Of a stretch of 64,000 nt of DNA, positions 35,476-45,000 are shown in pieces. The notes under the pieces are model-generated. The model saw only the letters and a program-made list of their open reading frames with translations. It was not told the DNA's origin and searched no databases. A program made the position numbers and the translations under genes. Source of the DNA: Paenibacillus sp. FSL H8-0332 (GTDB lineage Bacteria > Bacillota > Bacilli > Paenibacillales > Paenibacillaceae); assembly GCF_037963835.1 (NCBI RefSeq), contig NZ_CP150145.1, positions 6,138,001-6,202,000 of the forward strand, read 5' to 3'. The stretch's first letter is position 1; the number at the start of each line of letters is the position of its first letter.

Positions 35476-35670
35476 ATGACTTATGTTGATACGTCTGATA
35501 TTTCGGCGAAGATGTTCATCGCGGTGCTGCTGCTGCTGCTCATCATTGCTCCGCTCGTCAGCCTCGGTGTCTTGCGTCTATTCCAGTCGCGGAAGAAATC
35601 GGGATTCCTCCTTATCGCCAGCGGCATTGCCGTCTATGCTGTCTTCCAGATGTTCATGTCTCTTACCTGA
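35476..35670 (+). CDS. Small two-helix membrane protein
   Basis: 64 residues from the ATG at 35476 (MTYVDTSDISAKM), with GGAGAGAG five bases upstream; the frame opens 51 bp earlier but without an RBS. Two membrane segments: KMFIAVLLLLLIIAPLVSLG and SGFLLIASGIAVYAVFQMFM. A basic loop RLFQSRKKS lies between, suggesting both ends outside or a short hairpin. No family is recognised. A Fnr/CRP-like dyad sits 33 bp upstream. Confidence 0.55.
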   Translation: MTYVDTSDISAKMFIAVLLLLLIIAPLVSLGVLRLFQSRKKSGFLLIASGIAVYAVFQMFMSLT

Positions 35671-35792
35671 GGCCTGCAAGCAGACAGTAATGACGTAAGC
35701 AAGTGGAGAAGCAGCATTTAAGATTGTTCATATTCGCTACAGCAGGCCAATGGGCAGATTTAAATGTTGTTTTTCCGCCGCCGCACGTAAAA

Positions 35793-35817
35793 AGCCGCCT
35801 CCCACCGGGAAGCGGCT
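35793..35817 (-). terminator. Terminator of the glutaredoxin gene
   Basis: On the minus strand AGCCGC...GCGGCT with an inner CCC/GGG pair runs into TTTTTACG. Confidence 0.75.
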
Positions 35818-35842
35818 CTATATATTTCAGGACTGCCGGCTA

Positions 35843-36079
35843 TTATTCCGTTGCAGCCAAAGCCTTGTCGAACTTGGTCTTGTTCATGCCGACAATCTTC
35901 ATATCTCCGATTACCGTAATCGGCACAGCTCTCATGCCCATATCCCACACCTGCTGGGCGTACTCTTCATTCTGCTCGATGTTGCGTTCTTCGTACGCTA
36001 CCCCTTTATCGCTCAGGAAGCTTTTCACCTGACGGCAATGCGGGCAATTCGTCGATGTGTATACAATTACATTCTCCAT
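35843..36079 (-). CDS. Glutaredoxin-family redox protein
   Basis: 78 residues. The active site CPHC (residues 12-15, TNCPHCRQVK) and the RAVPITVIGD cis-proline loop are those of NrdH/glutaredoxin-like proteins. AGGAGG lies upstream of the ATG. It lies 83 bp downstream of trxB on the same strand, so both thiol-redox proteins may be cotranscribed, and TrxB-dependent reduction is plausible, as for NrdH-type redoxins. Confidence 0.88.
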   Translation of the reverse strand: MENVIVYTSTNCPHCRQVKSFLSDKGVAYEERNIEQNEEYAQQVWDMGMRAVPITVIGDMKIVGMNKTKFDKALAATE

Positions 36080-36162
36080 AGTATGATTTCCTCCTCGTAT
36101 CTAAGTATTAGACTCCGAGCTCTATTGTAGCACCGGAATCTCTGCTTTTCCAAATGCCAGAC

Positions 36163-37104
36163 TTACATAATTACCGCGCTGTGCTCCAGGCTCTCGATAT
36201 ATTTCTCGGCATCCATAGCCGCCATACAGCCGCTGCCTGCAGCCGTAATGGCCTGTCTGTAACGGGTATCCTGCACATCGCCGCAGGCGAATACGCCGGG
36301 AATGTTCGTCTCGGAGGTTCCGGGATTCGATACGATATAACCGTTCGCATCCGTAGTAATCTGTCCGCCCAGGAATGATGTATTCGGATGATGGCCGACC
36401 GCCACGAATACCCCGCTGGCTTCAATGAACTCTTCTTCGCCAGTCTCGTTGTTGATCACCTTCAGGCCGGTTACGCCCTTGTCTGCAGCAATTACTTCAA
36501 CAGGGGTACGGTTCAATCCCCAGGTCACTTTGGCATTATCGCGGACACGGTCCTGCATAATCTTCGAGGCCCGCAGCTCTTCACGACGGTGCACCAGGGT
36601 TACCTTGGAAGCAAAACGTGTCAGGAAGCCCGCTTCTTCAAGCGCGGAATCGCCGCCGCCGACCACCACGATCTCTTTGCCGCGGAAGAAAAATCCGTCA
36701 CAGGTAGCACAAGTGCTGACCCCGCGTCCGATATTATCCTGCTCCCCGGGAATGCCGAGATACTTGGCTGTAGCACCCGTGGAGATAATCAGCGTATCCG
36801 TAATCAGTGTGCCCATGCCTTCCACGTTCAACTTGAACGGACGGTCGCCCAGCTCCACGCTGTTCACCCAGCCGGTCACGAACTGTGCACCGAAACGCTC
36901 TGCCTGCTTGCGCATATTATCCATCAGATCAGGACCCAAAATGCCTTCCGGGAATCCCGGGAAGTTCTCGATCTCCGTTGTAGTTGTAAGCTGTCCGCCT
37001 GGCTGCGGACCTTCGATAACGAGCGGGTTCAGGTTCGCCCGGGCCAAATATATAGCAGCTGTCAATCCGGCCGGTCCAGTACCGACAATAATTGATTTGT
37101 ACAT
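36163..37104 (-). CDS. trxB: Thioredoxin reductase
   Basis: 313 residues. FAD-binding GTGPAGLTAAIYLARA at the N-terminus, redox-active CATC (in STCATCDGFFFRGK), NADPH-binding VVGGGDSALEEAGFL, and FACGDVQDTRYRQAITAAGSG at the C-terminus are the full set of TrxB motifs. AAGGGGG precedes the ATG. It reduces thioredoxin, and perhaps the adjacent glutaredoxin-like protein, with NADPH. Confidence 0.96.
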   Translation of the reverse strand: MYKSIIVGTGPAGLTAAIYLARANLNPLVIEGPQPGGQLTTTTEIENFPGFPEGILGPDLMDNMRKQAERFGAQFVTGWVNSVELGDRPFKLNVEGMGTLITDTLIISTGATAKYLGIPGEQDNIGRGVSTCATCDGFFFRGKEIVVVGGGDSALEEAGFLTRFASKVTLVHRREELRASKIMQDRVRDNAKVTWGLNRTPVEVIAADKGVTGLKVINNETGEEEFIEASGVFVAVGHHPNTSFLGGQITTDANGYIVSNPGTSETNIPGVFACGDVQDTRYRQAITAAGSGCMAAMDAEKYIESLEHSAVIM

Positions 37105-37266
37105 GATGATATCCCCCTTGAGATGGACGGAAAAGACGCCATTCCTTATTTAAAATAATTATAATCTAGTATTTATTATGATCACCTCAAGGCGAGTTGT
37201 CAATATGCCAGGACTGTTGTAAACGCTCCTTTTTGTGAACAATTCAATTTTAAGCAATTAAATAAA

Positions 37267-39240
37267 TTAGCGCAAAAGACGCAAGCCGTTAAGGATGACG
37301 AGAATCGTGCTTCCCTCATGCCCGACCACCCCGAACGGCAGCGCAATCCCCTGCACAAAGTTGCTGATCATTAAGGTTGCAATGACTGTTACGGCAAAAA
37401 TCATATTCTGCTTCACAATCCGCTGCGTCCGGCGCGCCAGGGCAATTGTTCCGGCAATCTCTTCAATGTTGTCATTCATCAGCACCACATCGGCAATCTC
37501 CAGAGCAGCCCCACTACCCTTCATGCCCATGCCCATGCCAACCGTTGCAGTAGCGAGTGCAGGCGCATCATTCACCCCATCGCCTACCATGATGACATGG
37601 CCGTATTGTTCCCGCAGCGCTTTGATGTGCGATACCTTATCTTCCGGCAAAAGCCCGGCGAACACGAGGTCAACGCCGCTCTGCCCCGCAATTACCCGGG
37701 CTGTAGCCTCGCGGTCACCGGTCAGCATTGCTACCTTGATCCCCAGATCCTGCAGCTTGCGCACGGCAGCCGCCGCCTGGGGGCGAACGGTGTCCTGCAA
37801 GGCAATCATTCCGGCGATGGTCTCTCCGGCAAGGATCAGCGATACCGTTTTGCCTTCCTGTTCCAGCCTGCTGCGCAGAGCCTTCCAATAGTCCGTATCC
37901 GCCCCAGCTGCCGCACCTTCCGCTTCATCCAGCAGATTGGACTTGCCGATCCGCCACAGCTGGCCGTCTATGACGCCTTCAATTCCCCAGCCGGTGACTG
38001 ACTGGCTCTCTTCAATATCCCGCAGTCCGATCTGTTCCGCTTCCGCCAGCGCGACAATGGCCTCGGCCAGCGGATGCCCCGACAGCTTCTCGATGGAGGC
38101 GCTCACGGCCAGCAGCTCTTCCCGCACATACCCTTCTCCGGCGATAAAGTCCGTGACCTGCGGGATTCCTTCCGTCAGGGTACCGGTTTTGTCAAAAGCA
38201 ACGACCGAGGTCCGCGCCATATTCTCCAGATGAACCCCGCCTTTGAACAGGATGCCTTTGCGGGCGCTCTTGGAGATGGCCGACAGCATGGCGGGCATGA
38301 TTGAGGATACCAGCGCACACGGGGAGGCCACAACCAGGAAAACCATTGCCTTGTAGAACGTATCGCTCCAACTCCAGTCCAGCAGATACGGCGGCAAGGT
38401 GATCAGCAGGACCGTGGCAGCCACCACAACTCGGGCATATACGGATTCAAGCCGTTTGATAAAACGCTGCGAATCCGGCACTTCGTTCTCCGCCTCTTCG
38501 ACCATGCGGATGATTTTGGCGAACAGCGTATTCTCGGCAGTCTTCGTCACTTCTATATAGAGGGGGCCTTCTCCATTGACGGTACCGGCGAATACATCAC
38601 TGCCGGCAGTTTTGTCTACGGGAAGCGATTCTCCCGTGATGGACGCCTGATTCACAGACGACTCCCCCCGGCATACCTTGCCGTCAGCGGGAATCAGTTC
38701 ACCCGGACGGATCAGCAGCAGATCTCCCAGCATGAGCTGATCAATGGTTACCTCACTCATCGCGCCTTGCTCGATCCGGACCGCAGTGGCAGGCTTGAGG
38801 GCCAGCAGGGCGGAGATGTCCTTTTTGCTGCGCTCCATGGTGTAGCTCTCCAGCGCTCCGCTCAGGGCAAAGATGAAGATCAGCATCGCACCTTCATTCC
38901 AGTACCCGATGGAGGCGGCACCCAGCGCTGCGGCGATCATCAGCAGATTGACGTCCAGGTCACGTTCCTTGACCAGCGTCTCCACGCCTTCCTTCGCCTT
39001 CATCCAGCCGCCCAGGGTGTAAGATATCACATAGAGGATAACAGATAAGATCTCCGACCAGCCGCTGGTAGCCCAGGCTACGAGCATAATCAGCCCGCTC
39101 CCCAGAGCAGCCTGCATTTCGGAGTTACTGAGCATCGCCAGCGGATCGAAGCGCCGCGGTCCCGGAGTGCGGGGCTGCTGCGCCCCTCCTTGACGCGTTA
39201 TGGATTTGGGCATTGATTTCGAGGTTGCTTGCATGAACAA
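37267..39240 (-). CDS. pfeT: P1B-4-type metal-transporting ATPase (PfeT/ZosA-like)
   Basis: 657 residues without an N-terminal heavy-metal-associated domain. Membrane metal motif SPC in LVVASPCALVSS, phosphorylation motif DKTGTLTEG, HP motif SGHPLAEAI, hinge GDGVNDAPAL and the last-helix motif HEGST. SPC combined with HEGST and no metal-binding tail is the P1B-4 pattern, which in Bacillus is the Fe(II) exporter PfeT (formerly ZosA/YkvW). The protein has eight predicted helices, one of the first pair being short. Fur/PerR-like boxes lie upstream. Export of Fe(II) against iron overload and peroxide stress is the best inference. Confidence 0.88.
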   Translation of the reverse strand: MFMQATSKSMPKSITRQGGAQQPRTPGPRRFDPLAMLSNSEMQAALGSGLIMLVAWATSGWSEILSVILYVISYTLGGWMKAKEGVETLVKERDLDVNLLMIAAALGAASIGYWNEGAMLIFIFALSGALESYTMERSKKDISALLALKPATAVRIEQGAMSEVTIDQLMLGDLLLIRPGELIPADGKVCRGESSVNQASITGESLPVDKTAGSDVFAGTVNGEGPLYIEVTKTAENTLFAKIIRMVEEAENEVPDSQRFIKRLESVYARVVVAATVLLITLPPYLLDWSWSDTFYKAMVFLVVASPCALVSSIMPAMLSAISKSARKGILFKGGVHLENMARTSVVAFDKTGTLTEGIPQVTDFIAGEGYVREELLAVSASIEKLSGHPLAEAIVALAEAEQIGLRDIEESQSVTGWGIEGVIDGQLWRIGKSNLLDEAEGAAAGADTDYWKALRSRLEQEGKTVSLILAGETIAGMIALQDTVRPQAAAAVRKLQDLGIKVAMLTGDREATARVIAGQSGVDLVFAGLLPEDKVSHIKALREQYGHVIMVGDGVNDAPALATATVGMGMGMKGSGAALEIADVVLMNDNIEEIAGTIALARRTQRIVKQNMIFAVTVIATLMISNFVQGIALPFGVVGHEGSTILVILNGLRLLR

Positions 39241-39274
39241 TCACCTTCCTGAATGGTTTTGGTTAAGCGCACAC

Positions 39275-39297
39275 TTGAGAATGAGAGCCATTATTAA
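39275..39297 (-). promoter_or_regulatory. Degenerate Fur/PerR-like box adjacent to pfeT
   Basis: TTGAGAATGAGAGCCATTATTAA (read in two halves) shares TGAGAATGA with the stronger box at 39388 but matches the 7-1-7 consensus only partly. It lies 35-57 bp before the start codon. Confidence 0.3.
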
Positions 39298-39311
39298 CAC
39301 CCTTAAAATGA

Positions 39312-39345
39312 CACATGCTGCCCCGGCATCGCCGGGACAGCATGT
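39312..39345 (-). other. Stem-loop between the two Fur-like boxes
   Basis: ACATGCTG-CCCCGG pairs with CCGGG-CAGCATGT across a CATCG loop (one mismatch). No T-tract follows on either strand. It lies in the leader of the pfeT transcript. Confidence 0.5.
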
Positions 39346-39387
39346 TGAATAGGTATGGTAGTTGAGGATAATGACTGAGATGATGAC

Positions 39388-39402
39388 TGAGAATGATAAT
39401 CA
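39388..39402 (-). promoter_or_regulatory. Fur/PerR-like box upstream of pfeT
   Basis: TGAGAATGATAATCA matches the 7-1-7 Fur consensus TGATAATNATTATCA at 12 of 14 defined positions. It is embedded in a run of TGA-rich repeats about 150 bp before the start codon, where Fur is known to act as an activator in Bacillus. Confidence 0.5.
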
Positions 39403-39526
39403 TTGTTGCAATAGAGCAACTATATTTCCTTCGTGCAACTTATAACTATACTATACCACGCTATCCGCAAATGTAAACCGGTGGATGAGTCTAACTTATA
39501 CACTCTGGTTCAACAGAAAGCCTGGG

Positions 39527-42040
39527 CTACAGTATGACCTCCACTTTCACTGATTGTTTGTACGGGTACGCGGGGAGGACTGTTCCTTCGAGCCGTTCGC
39601 CGTCCACCCGGATTTCTTGGACGCCTGAGCAGACATGGCTGTTGTTCTTCACGGTAATCTCATACTCACAGCCACGGAACCGCCGGGTGACCGAGAAGCC
39701 CTCCCAGGAAGACGGGATGCACGGGTTAATGGACAGTCCGGCCAGCACCGGCTTGATGCCCATAATGTACTGTGTTGCAGCTACATACATCCAGGCGGCC
39801 GTCCCGGTCAGCCAGGATACATTCGCCAGACCGAATCTGTCGGACTCCGGCCCGAACAGGTTCGAGGCATAGACATACGGCTCTGCTTTGTAGCGCCAGA
39901 TTCCGGCCTGCTCCATGGCGATGTTCGGGATCAGCTGGCGGTAATATTTGTACGCCTGGTCCCCTCTGCCCAGCATGCACTCCGCAATAATCGCCCAGGT
40001 ATTGGCGTGGCAGAAGACGGCCCCGTTCTCCCCGGTTCCTTTGTTATAGTTGGTTAACGGATCGGCGGGATCGGGGAAGGTGGTGATGGACGGATGCAGT
40101 TTTTTGATACCCAGCTCTGTATCGAGAATGTTGCGTACACTGTCCATAGCCTTCAGCCCCTTGTCAGACTCGGCCATCCCGGACAGGGTCGCCCAGGTCT
40201 GCGCGTTGAGCCAGATCTGGGCCTCCTCATGTTCAGCGGTACCCAGATAACGCCCGTCATCCATCACCGCCCGCCGGAACCATTGCCCGTCCCAGCCCAA
40301 CGTGTTCACCAGCCGCTTCTGCTCCCCGTAGAGCCGGTCATAATCCGCCGCATGCTCCGGGTAACCGGAGGCCGCCGCCAGATCCTTCATGCGCAGCAGC
40401 ACCGTCCCGAACTGCATCGCTGTCCATATACTCTCCCCTCTGCCCTCACGGCATACGCGGAAAAGCTGGTCATTCCAGTCCGAGCGCAGCATCAGCGGGA
40501 ATCCGTTAGGCCCCAGCCGGGAAACCGTGAAGTCCACCGCCCGCTTCAAATGGTCATAGAGCGGCGCCTCACCGCCGTCATAGAACGGAATATTTTCCTG
40601 AAGGAATGCCCAGTCTCCGGTCTCGGCAAGAATGTCCCATACGGCCAGCGCCGTCCACAGGTGATCATCCGAATGGATGCTGGTGACCGGGTCCCAACCC
40701 TCATTCGGGAAAAAATAATGATTCACATGCCCGTCCTGATACTGCTGCCCCAGGAGCAGCCGGACTTTATCCTTGGCCGCCTCGGGATCGTACGGTACGA
40801 CCGCCAGAATATCCTGGGCAGTATCCCGGTAGCCTACGCCCCGGAAGGTGCCGGTGGCATAGTAAGAAATATTGCGCGAAAAGAGGAAGTTCCGCTGTGA
40901 CTGGTACGGATTCCAGGTGTTGAGCATACGCTGCGCATCCTGATCCGGCAGCTCACAATTCCACGCCCCCAGGTAACGCTCCCAGTTCTCCTGAAGCGCC
41001 GCGTAGGAACGGGTAACAAAATCCGCCTCCCGCGAATGGTCGATGGCCCGTTCAATCTCGGCCTCGTTCATGGCTGTCCCCAGGAAAAAGTTCACGGTTC
41101 GGGTCTCGCCAGGCGCAAGCGTTACCCGAACCTGGAGTGCGCCGCAGGGGTCGCCTCCCAGAATCGCCGAGCCAGTGCAGCCCCCCTGCTCTATGGCAGC
41201 CGGATTGGATTCGCTGCGGTAGCTGCCGATGAATTCTTCACGGTCTCCGTCATACCCGGCAAGCGGTGCATTGGACATCATATAGACGAGCGGTGTTTCG
41301 TCGGGCTTGGGCTGATTTTCCACCCCGTATTTGTAGATCAGTGCTTCCTTGTCATGGTACTGCACCGAGACCTGATGCTTGTTATAGCATTGCCATTGCA
41401 GCTCGCGCATGAATTCCATCATCCCAAACTCGGCGTAGGCATACACGTTCAGCTCCTTGAGCTCGCTACTGTTGTTCGTCAGCGTCAGATTCCAGATCAG
41501 GGAATTCTCATAGGGCCCGACAAAATAGACTGTTTTTGCCGCCAGCTCCTCCTCCTGCGCTTCAAAGCGGGTATAGCCCATGCCATGGCTGCTCCGCCAC
41601 TCCTGCGGCTTCCGGAAGGCCGGCTCATACGTGGGACACCAGTAGCTGCCTGTTCCGGCATCCTGCAAGTAAATATACGGGCCGGAGCGGTCGGTGGGCA
41701 GATGGAAGAAACGGTAGCGGGTAATCCGCCAGATCTGCGGAGACTTATAGAAGGCCAATCCGCCGCCCGCATGGGACAGCATGGTATGGAAGGTCCCGTT
41801 GGATAAGTAATTCAGCCAGGGGGTCGGCATATCATGCCGCTTGAACTCCACCTCCCTCACCTCATCGTTGAAGGCAAAATACTGGTCCAGCTCTGTAGCG
41901 CGGCTGGAAGAGCCTGCGGGTGGTGTGGATGAATTGGACGGTGCGGATGATGCAGATGCTGCGGATGATGCAGATGCTGCGGATGGTACCGGTTCATTGG
42001 CGTTCATATCGGTATGCTCCTCTCCATTGATCGTGCTCAT
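39527..42040 (-). CDS. GH94 glycoside phosphorylase
   Basis: 837 residues. A Ser/Ala low-complexity N-terminus (about 15-50) is followed by an N-terminal beta-sandwich starting at about 60 (FKRHDMPTPWLNYLSNGTFHTMLSHAGGGLAFYKSPQ...RYRFFHLPTD) and a helical barrel with MLRSDWNDQL (general acid Asp), GTGENGAVFCHANTWAII and the C-terminal RRFRGCEYEI. These are GH94 cellobiose/chitobiose/laminaribiose phosphorylase features. It cleaves a beta-linked disaccharide with phosphate to give a sugar-1-phosphate. No signal peptide, so it acts on imported sugars. Its start overlaps the GH2 stop (ATGA). The exact substrate cannot be told. Confidence 0.88.
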   Translation of the reverse strand: MSTINGEEHTDMNANEPVPSAASASSAASASSAPSNSSTPPAGSSSRATELDQYFAFNDEVREVEFKRHDMPTPWLNYLSNGTFHTMLSHAGGGLAFYKSPQIWRITRYRFFHLPTDRSGPYIYLQDAGTGSYWCPTYEPAFRKPQEWRSSHGMGYTRFEAQEEELAAKTVYFVGPYENSLIWNLTLTNNSSELKELNVYAYAEFGMMEFMRELQWQCYNKHQVSVQYHDKEALIYKYGVENQPKPDETPLVYMMSNAPLAGYDGDREEFIGSYRSESNPAAIEQGGCTGSAILGGDPCGALQVRVTLAPGETRTVNFFLGTAMNEAEIERAIDHSREADFVTRSYAALQENWERYLGAWNCELPDQDAQRMLNTWNPYQSQRNFLFSRNISYYATGTFRGVGYRDTAQDILAVVPYDPEAAKDKVRLLLGQQYQDGHVNHYFFPNEGWDPVTSIHSDDHLWTALAVWDILAETGDWAFLQENIPFYDGGEAPLYDHLKRAVDFTVSRLGPNGFPLMLRSDWNDQLFRVCREGRGESIWTAMQFGTVLLRMKDLAAASGYPEHAADYDRLYGEQKRLVNTLGWDGQWFRRAVMDDGRYLGTAEHEEAQIWLNAQTWATLSGMAESDKGLKAMDSVRNILDTELGIKKLHPSITTFPDPADPLTNYNKGTGENGAVFCHANTWAIIAECMLGRGDQAYKYYRQLIPNIAMEQAGIWRYKAEPYVYASNLFGPESDRFGLANVSWLTGTAAWMYVAATQYIMGIKPVLAGLSINPCIPSSWEGFSVTRRFRGCEYEITVKNNSHVCSGVQEIRVDGERLEGTVLPAYPYKQSVKVEVIL
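41930..41995. repeat. Short tandem repeat in the GH94 N-terminal codons
   Basis: An 18-bp period (GATGATGCAGATGCTGCG) is repeated about three times, encoding S-A-A-S-A-S on the minus strand. It makes the low-complexity N-terminus and is prone to slippage. Confidence 0.7.
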
Positions 42041-45000
42041 TTGGGCTCCACCTCATCCATCGTCAGGCGGAACTCCAGATCATTCATATACGTGCCGTCT
42101 GTATTCAGGAAGACCATGCCGAAGGCAATATCCTCCTGCGCTCCCCGGACGATGGCGATCAGGCGGTTGACCCCGCTTGCCAGCGTAATCTCCTGTTCAG
42201 GCTCCGGCACCAGCCTGCCGTTCATATAGATGTCAAAAGCGCAGGCCGAGTTCACCCGGAGTCTGCCGGTTCTTGTGCCGTCCGGGCTCACGCTGCCCAA
42301 GGCTGCATCCGCCGCCTTGGGCAGATGCACGAAGCAGCTCAGGAACAGAGGGCGTCCTTCCGGTGCGGGGATGAGGAAGGTTCCATCCGGGCGCCGTTCT
42401 TTTTTCTTCATCCAGCCATATAGGCCTTCCCCCAGATTGTTCAGGGAGAATTCAGGGTCTGTATAGTAGTCCTTCATCGCCTCGTAGTCGATATGCGGCG
42501 GACAGAACAACGTCATTGCGGCTTCCACCGCCCACTGCGCAGTCTCCTTGTCATGAAGCAGCAGCTCATCGTCAAAAGCGGCTCCGAGATTGGCGAGCAG
42601 GCGGGTGTAGAGCCTGAGGCTCTTGTCACTGTCCGGGTCGGTAAGCAGCTGCGAGCAGAGAATCTCTCCCGCTCCGGCCGCCTGGCGGATCACAAAAGCC
42701 CCCGGAGCTGCAGCCTGGCTGCGGTTCAGCTCGACCAGCGCCAGCCGGCTGTATTCCGCCGTATGCTGCCCGGCGAAATAGTCCTTCCAGGCTGTGCCTT
42801 CGACGCTGGTGCACAGCACCCCGGCGTCCGGCACCTCCAGCCTGTAAGCGGCCAGCTCCCGGTTGACGACATCCCGGGGCGAGAGATGCACCTTGTCGAA
42901 GCCGAACAGGTCGACCGGGCTGATGCCCTGCACGGCGGCGTGCGCATAGTCCGCCGCCAGATGATAAGTGCCGTGCGGCGCGATGCGCACGGGAGCGTCC
43001 AGCAGGCGGGCGAGGGCCTCCTGCCCGCCGGGCTCTGCCGGCAGCACCAGCACGCTGCCGCCGGCCAGGGCTGCCTGGCGCACGGCTTCCGCCGCGCCCG
43101 GCGTGCCCAGCAGTGCGGCCTCCACGACTAGGAGGCCGGGGGTCAAGCCGGACAAGCCTGCGGCGCTGTCCAGGCTCTGGCCCTTCAGGCGGAGCTTGCT
43201 GAGCAAGGCCTCCGCCATTCCGCCGCTGCGGACCCATACCGCAGCGGACCTTGCCGCGGCGGGCGCCAGCGCGGCGGCGGCGGGCTTGGCTGCAGCGGCG
43301 GGACCTGCGGACCGCGTCGCAGCCGGGGGAGCGGCCGCGTGGACCGCGCGGCCCGCATACTGCAGCAGGCTGCGCAGCAGCAGCAGGGCCTGGGGAACCC
43401 GCTGGAGATGATCCATGATCTCCAGTTGATTCGCCAGGAACATGCCGGCTCCGCTGCGGTATTCGAGCAGCGGCGACCACAGATCGCCGCCGTCTCCGAA
43501 GTCCCCTGCGCTGCATTCCAGCAGCAGGGTGAAGTCGCCGGTTACCGGCTTCTCGAACGCCGCCCGGATGATCGGCAGCGGCCCGTCCTCACGCAGCTCC
43601 TCATGCCAGTACATCAGGTCCTCCGCGCCTAATCCCCGGAGCACCGGATGCCCGTAATCCCCGGCATGGGCGCGGATGAATTCCCGGCGGGTGAGCGGCA
43701 GCCGGCCGGGAGAGAGATGAAGCTGCTCCAGCAGCAGCAGCCGGCCGTCCCGCTGCACGAATCCTCTCAGCCTCCGGTCCAGCGACCCGTCCTTATCCTC
43801 CATCTTGCTGCCGACAATCAGCAGGGTTCCGGCCGCAAGACTCTCTACCGCTTCCGGCTCAGCCCGGACCAGCGCAGGCACCAGCGCGTGTATCGCCTGG
43901 AAGTCCCGGTCAGAGCCGATGTATGCAGCGGGCAAGGCAATCTCTACCGGCCCGGTCCGGCAGCTCCCGGACAGCAGCCGGTAGCTTACCTCAAGCTCAT
44001 GCATCAGCTCGCTGCCATGGAGCAGCCGGGCGGACAGCGTAGCTTCTCCTTCACCTGCCGGTACGCCTACTCCTGCCCCCTCTCCAGCTCCTTCGCCATG
44101 GACTGCCTCCGGCATCCACTCCAGCCGGATACTCTGGCGTGCAGCAGGCTCATGACGGAAGCGGAAGGTCTCACTGTGCACCCTGCGCCCGCCCTGCATG
44201 ACTTCACATTCGACCGTTACTTCCTGCGCTGACAGCGTATCGTTATAGACATCGAAGCTGCGGGAGACCGGCGCATCATCGAAGAAGCTGCGGTTATATT
44301 CGGCGGCAATCAGCGTGACCGGCTTGAAGGCCGCGGCCATAATGGCAAAAGCAGGATTAGGCCGGTAGACCGGATATTCCTCCGGCAGCAGCCCGTTGTT
44401 CAGTGAAAGCGAGTAGGCCGGAATCACAGCAGGCTTAGGACCGGGTGTGGCCAGATCGGCCTGCGGCAGCTTCAGCTCCTGCTCCGGCATCGCCCGCATG
44501 AAGTAATGGACAAAGTTAAAGGTAGAGATGCCTGAGACGCCCTGCCGCCGTGCATATTCCACGAACAGCCGCTCCTTGTGGGCCAGCCCGGCAGCACTTG
44601 CGTCAGAATCCTTATATACATCCATTCCCGAGTACATACTGCTGTTCTGCGGACAGATGTACCACCAGCCGCCATGCTCACCGAAGGTGAGCGGAACCTG
44701 CCGGTCCCACTGCGCGATCGTGCCATCAATATTGTAATGGCGGCTCTCCACCTCGGTCTGCTGCCTGGAGACCAGGCGGTTATCCCCCTCCACCATGACC
44801 GGGCGTGTGTCATCCAGCGCCTTCATCAGCTGGATCAGGCCGGGGATATGTTGCTTGTAGTGATCCCGTCCGTCCACCCAGCGCATCTCGTTCTGTACAC
44901 TCCACAGAATGACCGAAGGGTGATTCTTGTCCCGCTGCACCAGCCGCTGCACATGCGCGCGGCAATTGTCGATGAAATCGGGATGGGCAGCATCCATGCT

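Noticed and set aside
42626..43516. Long minus-strand Arg/Gly-rich frames within the GH2 gene
   Set aside because: They arise from GC-rich codons of GH2 in an alternate frame; no start signals or homology-like pattern.
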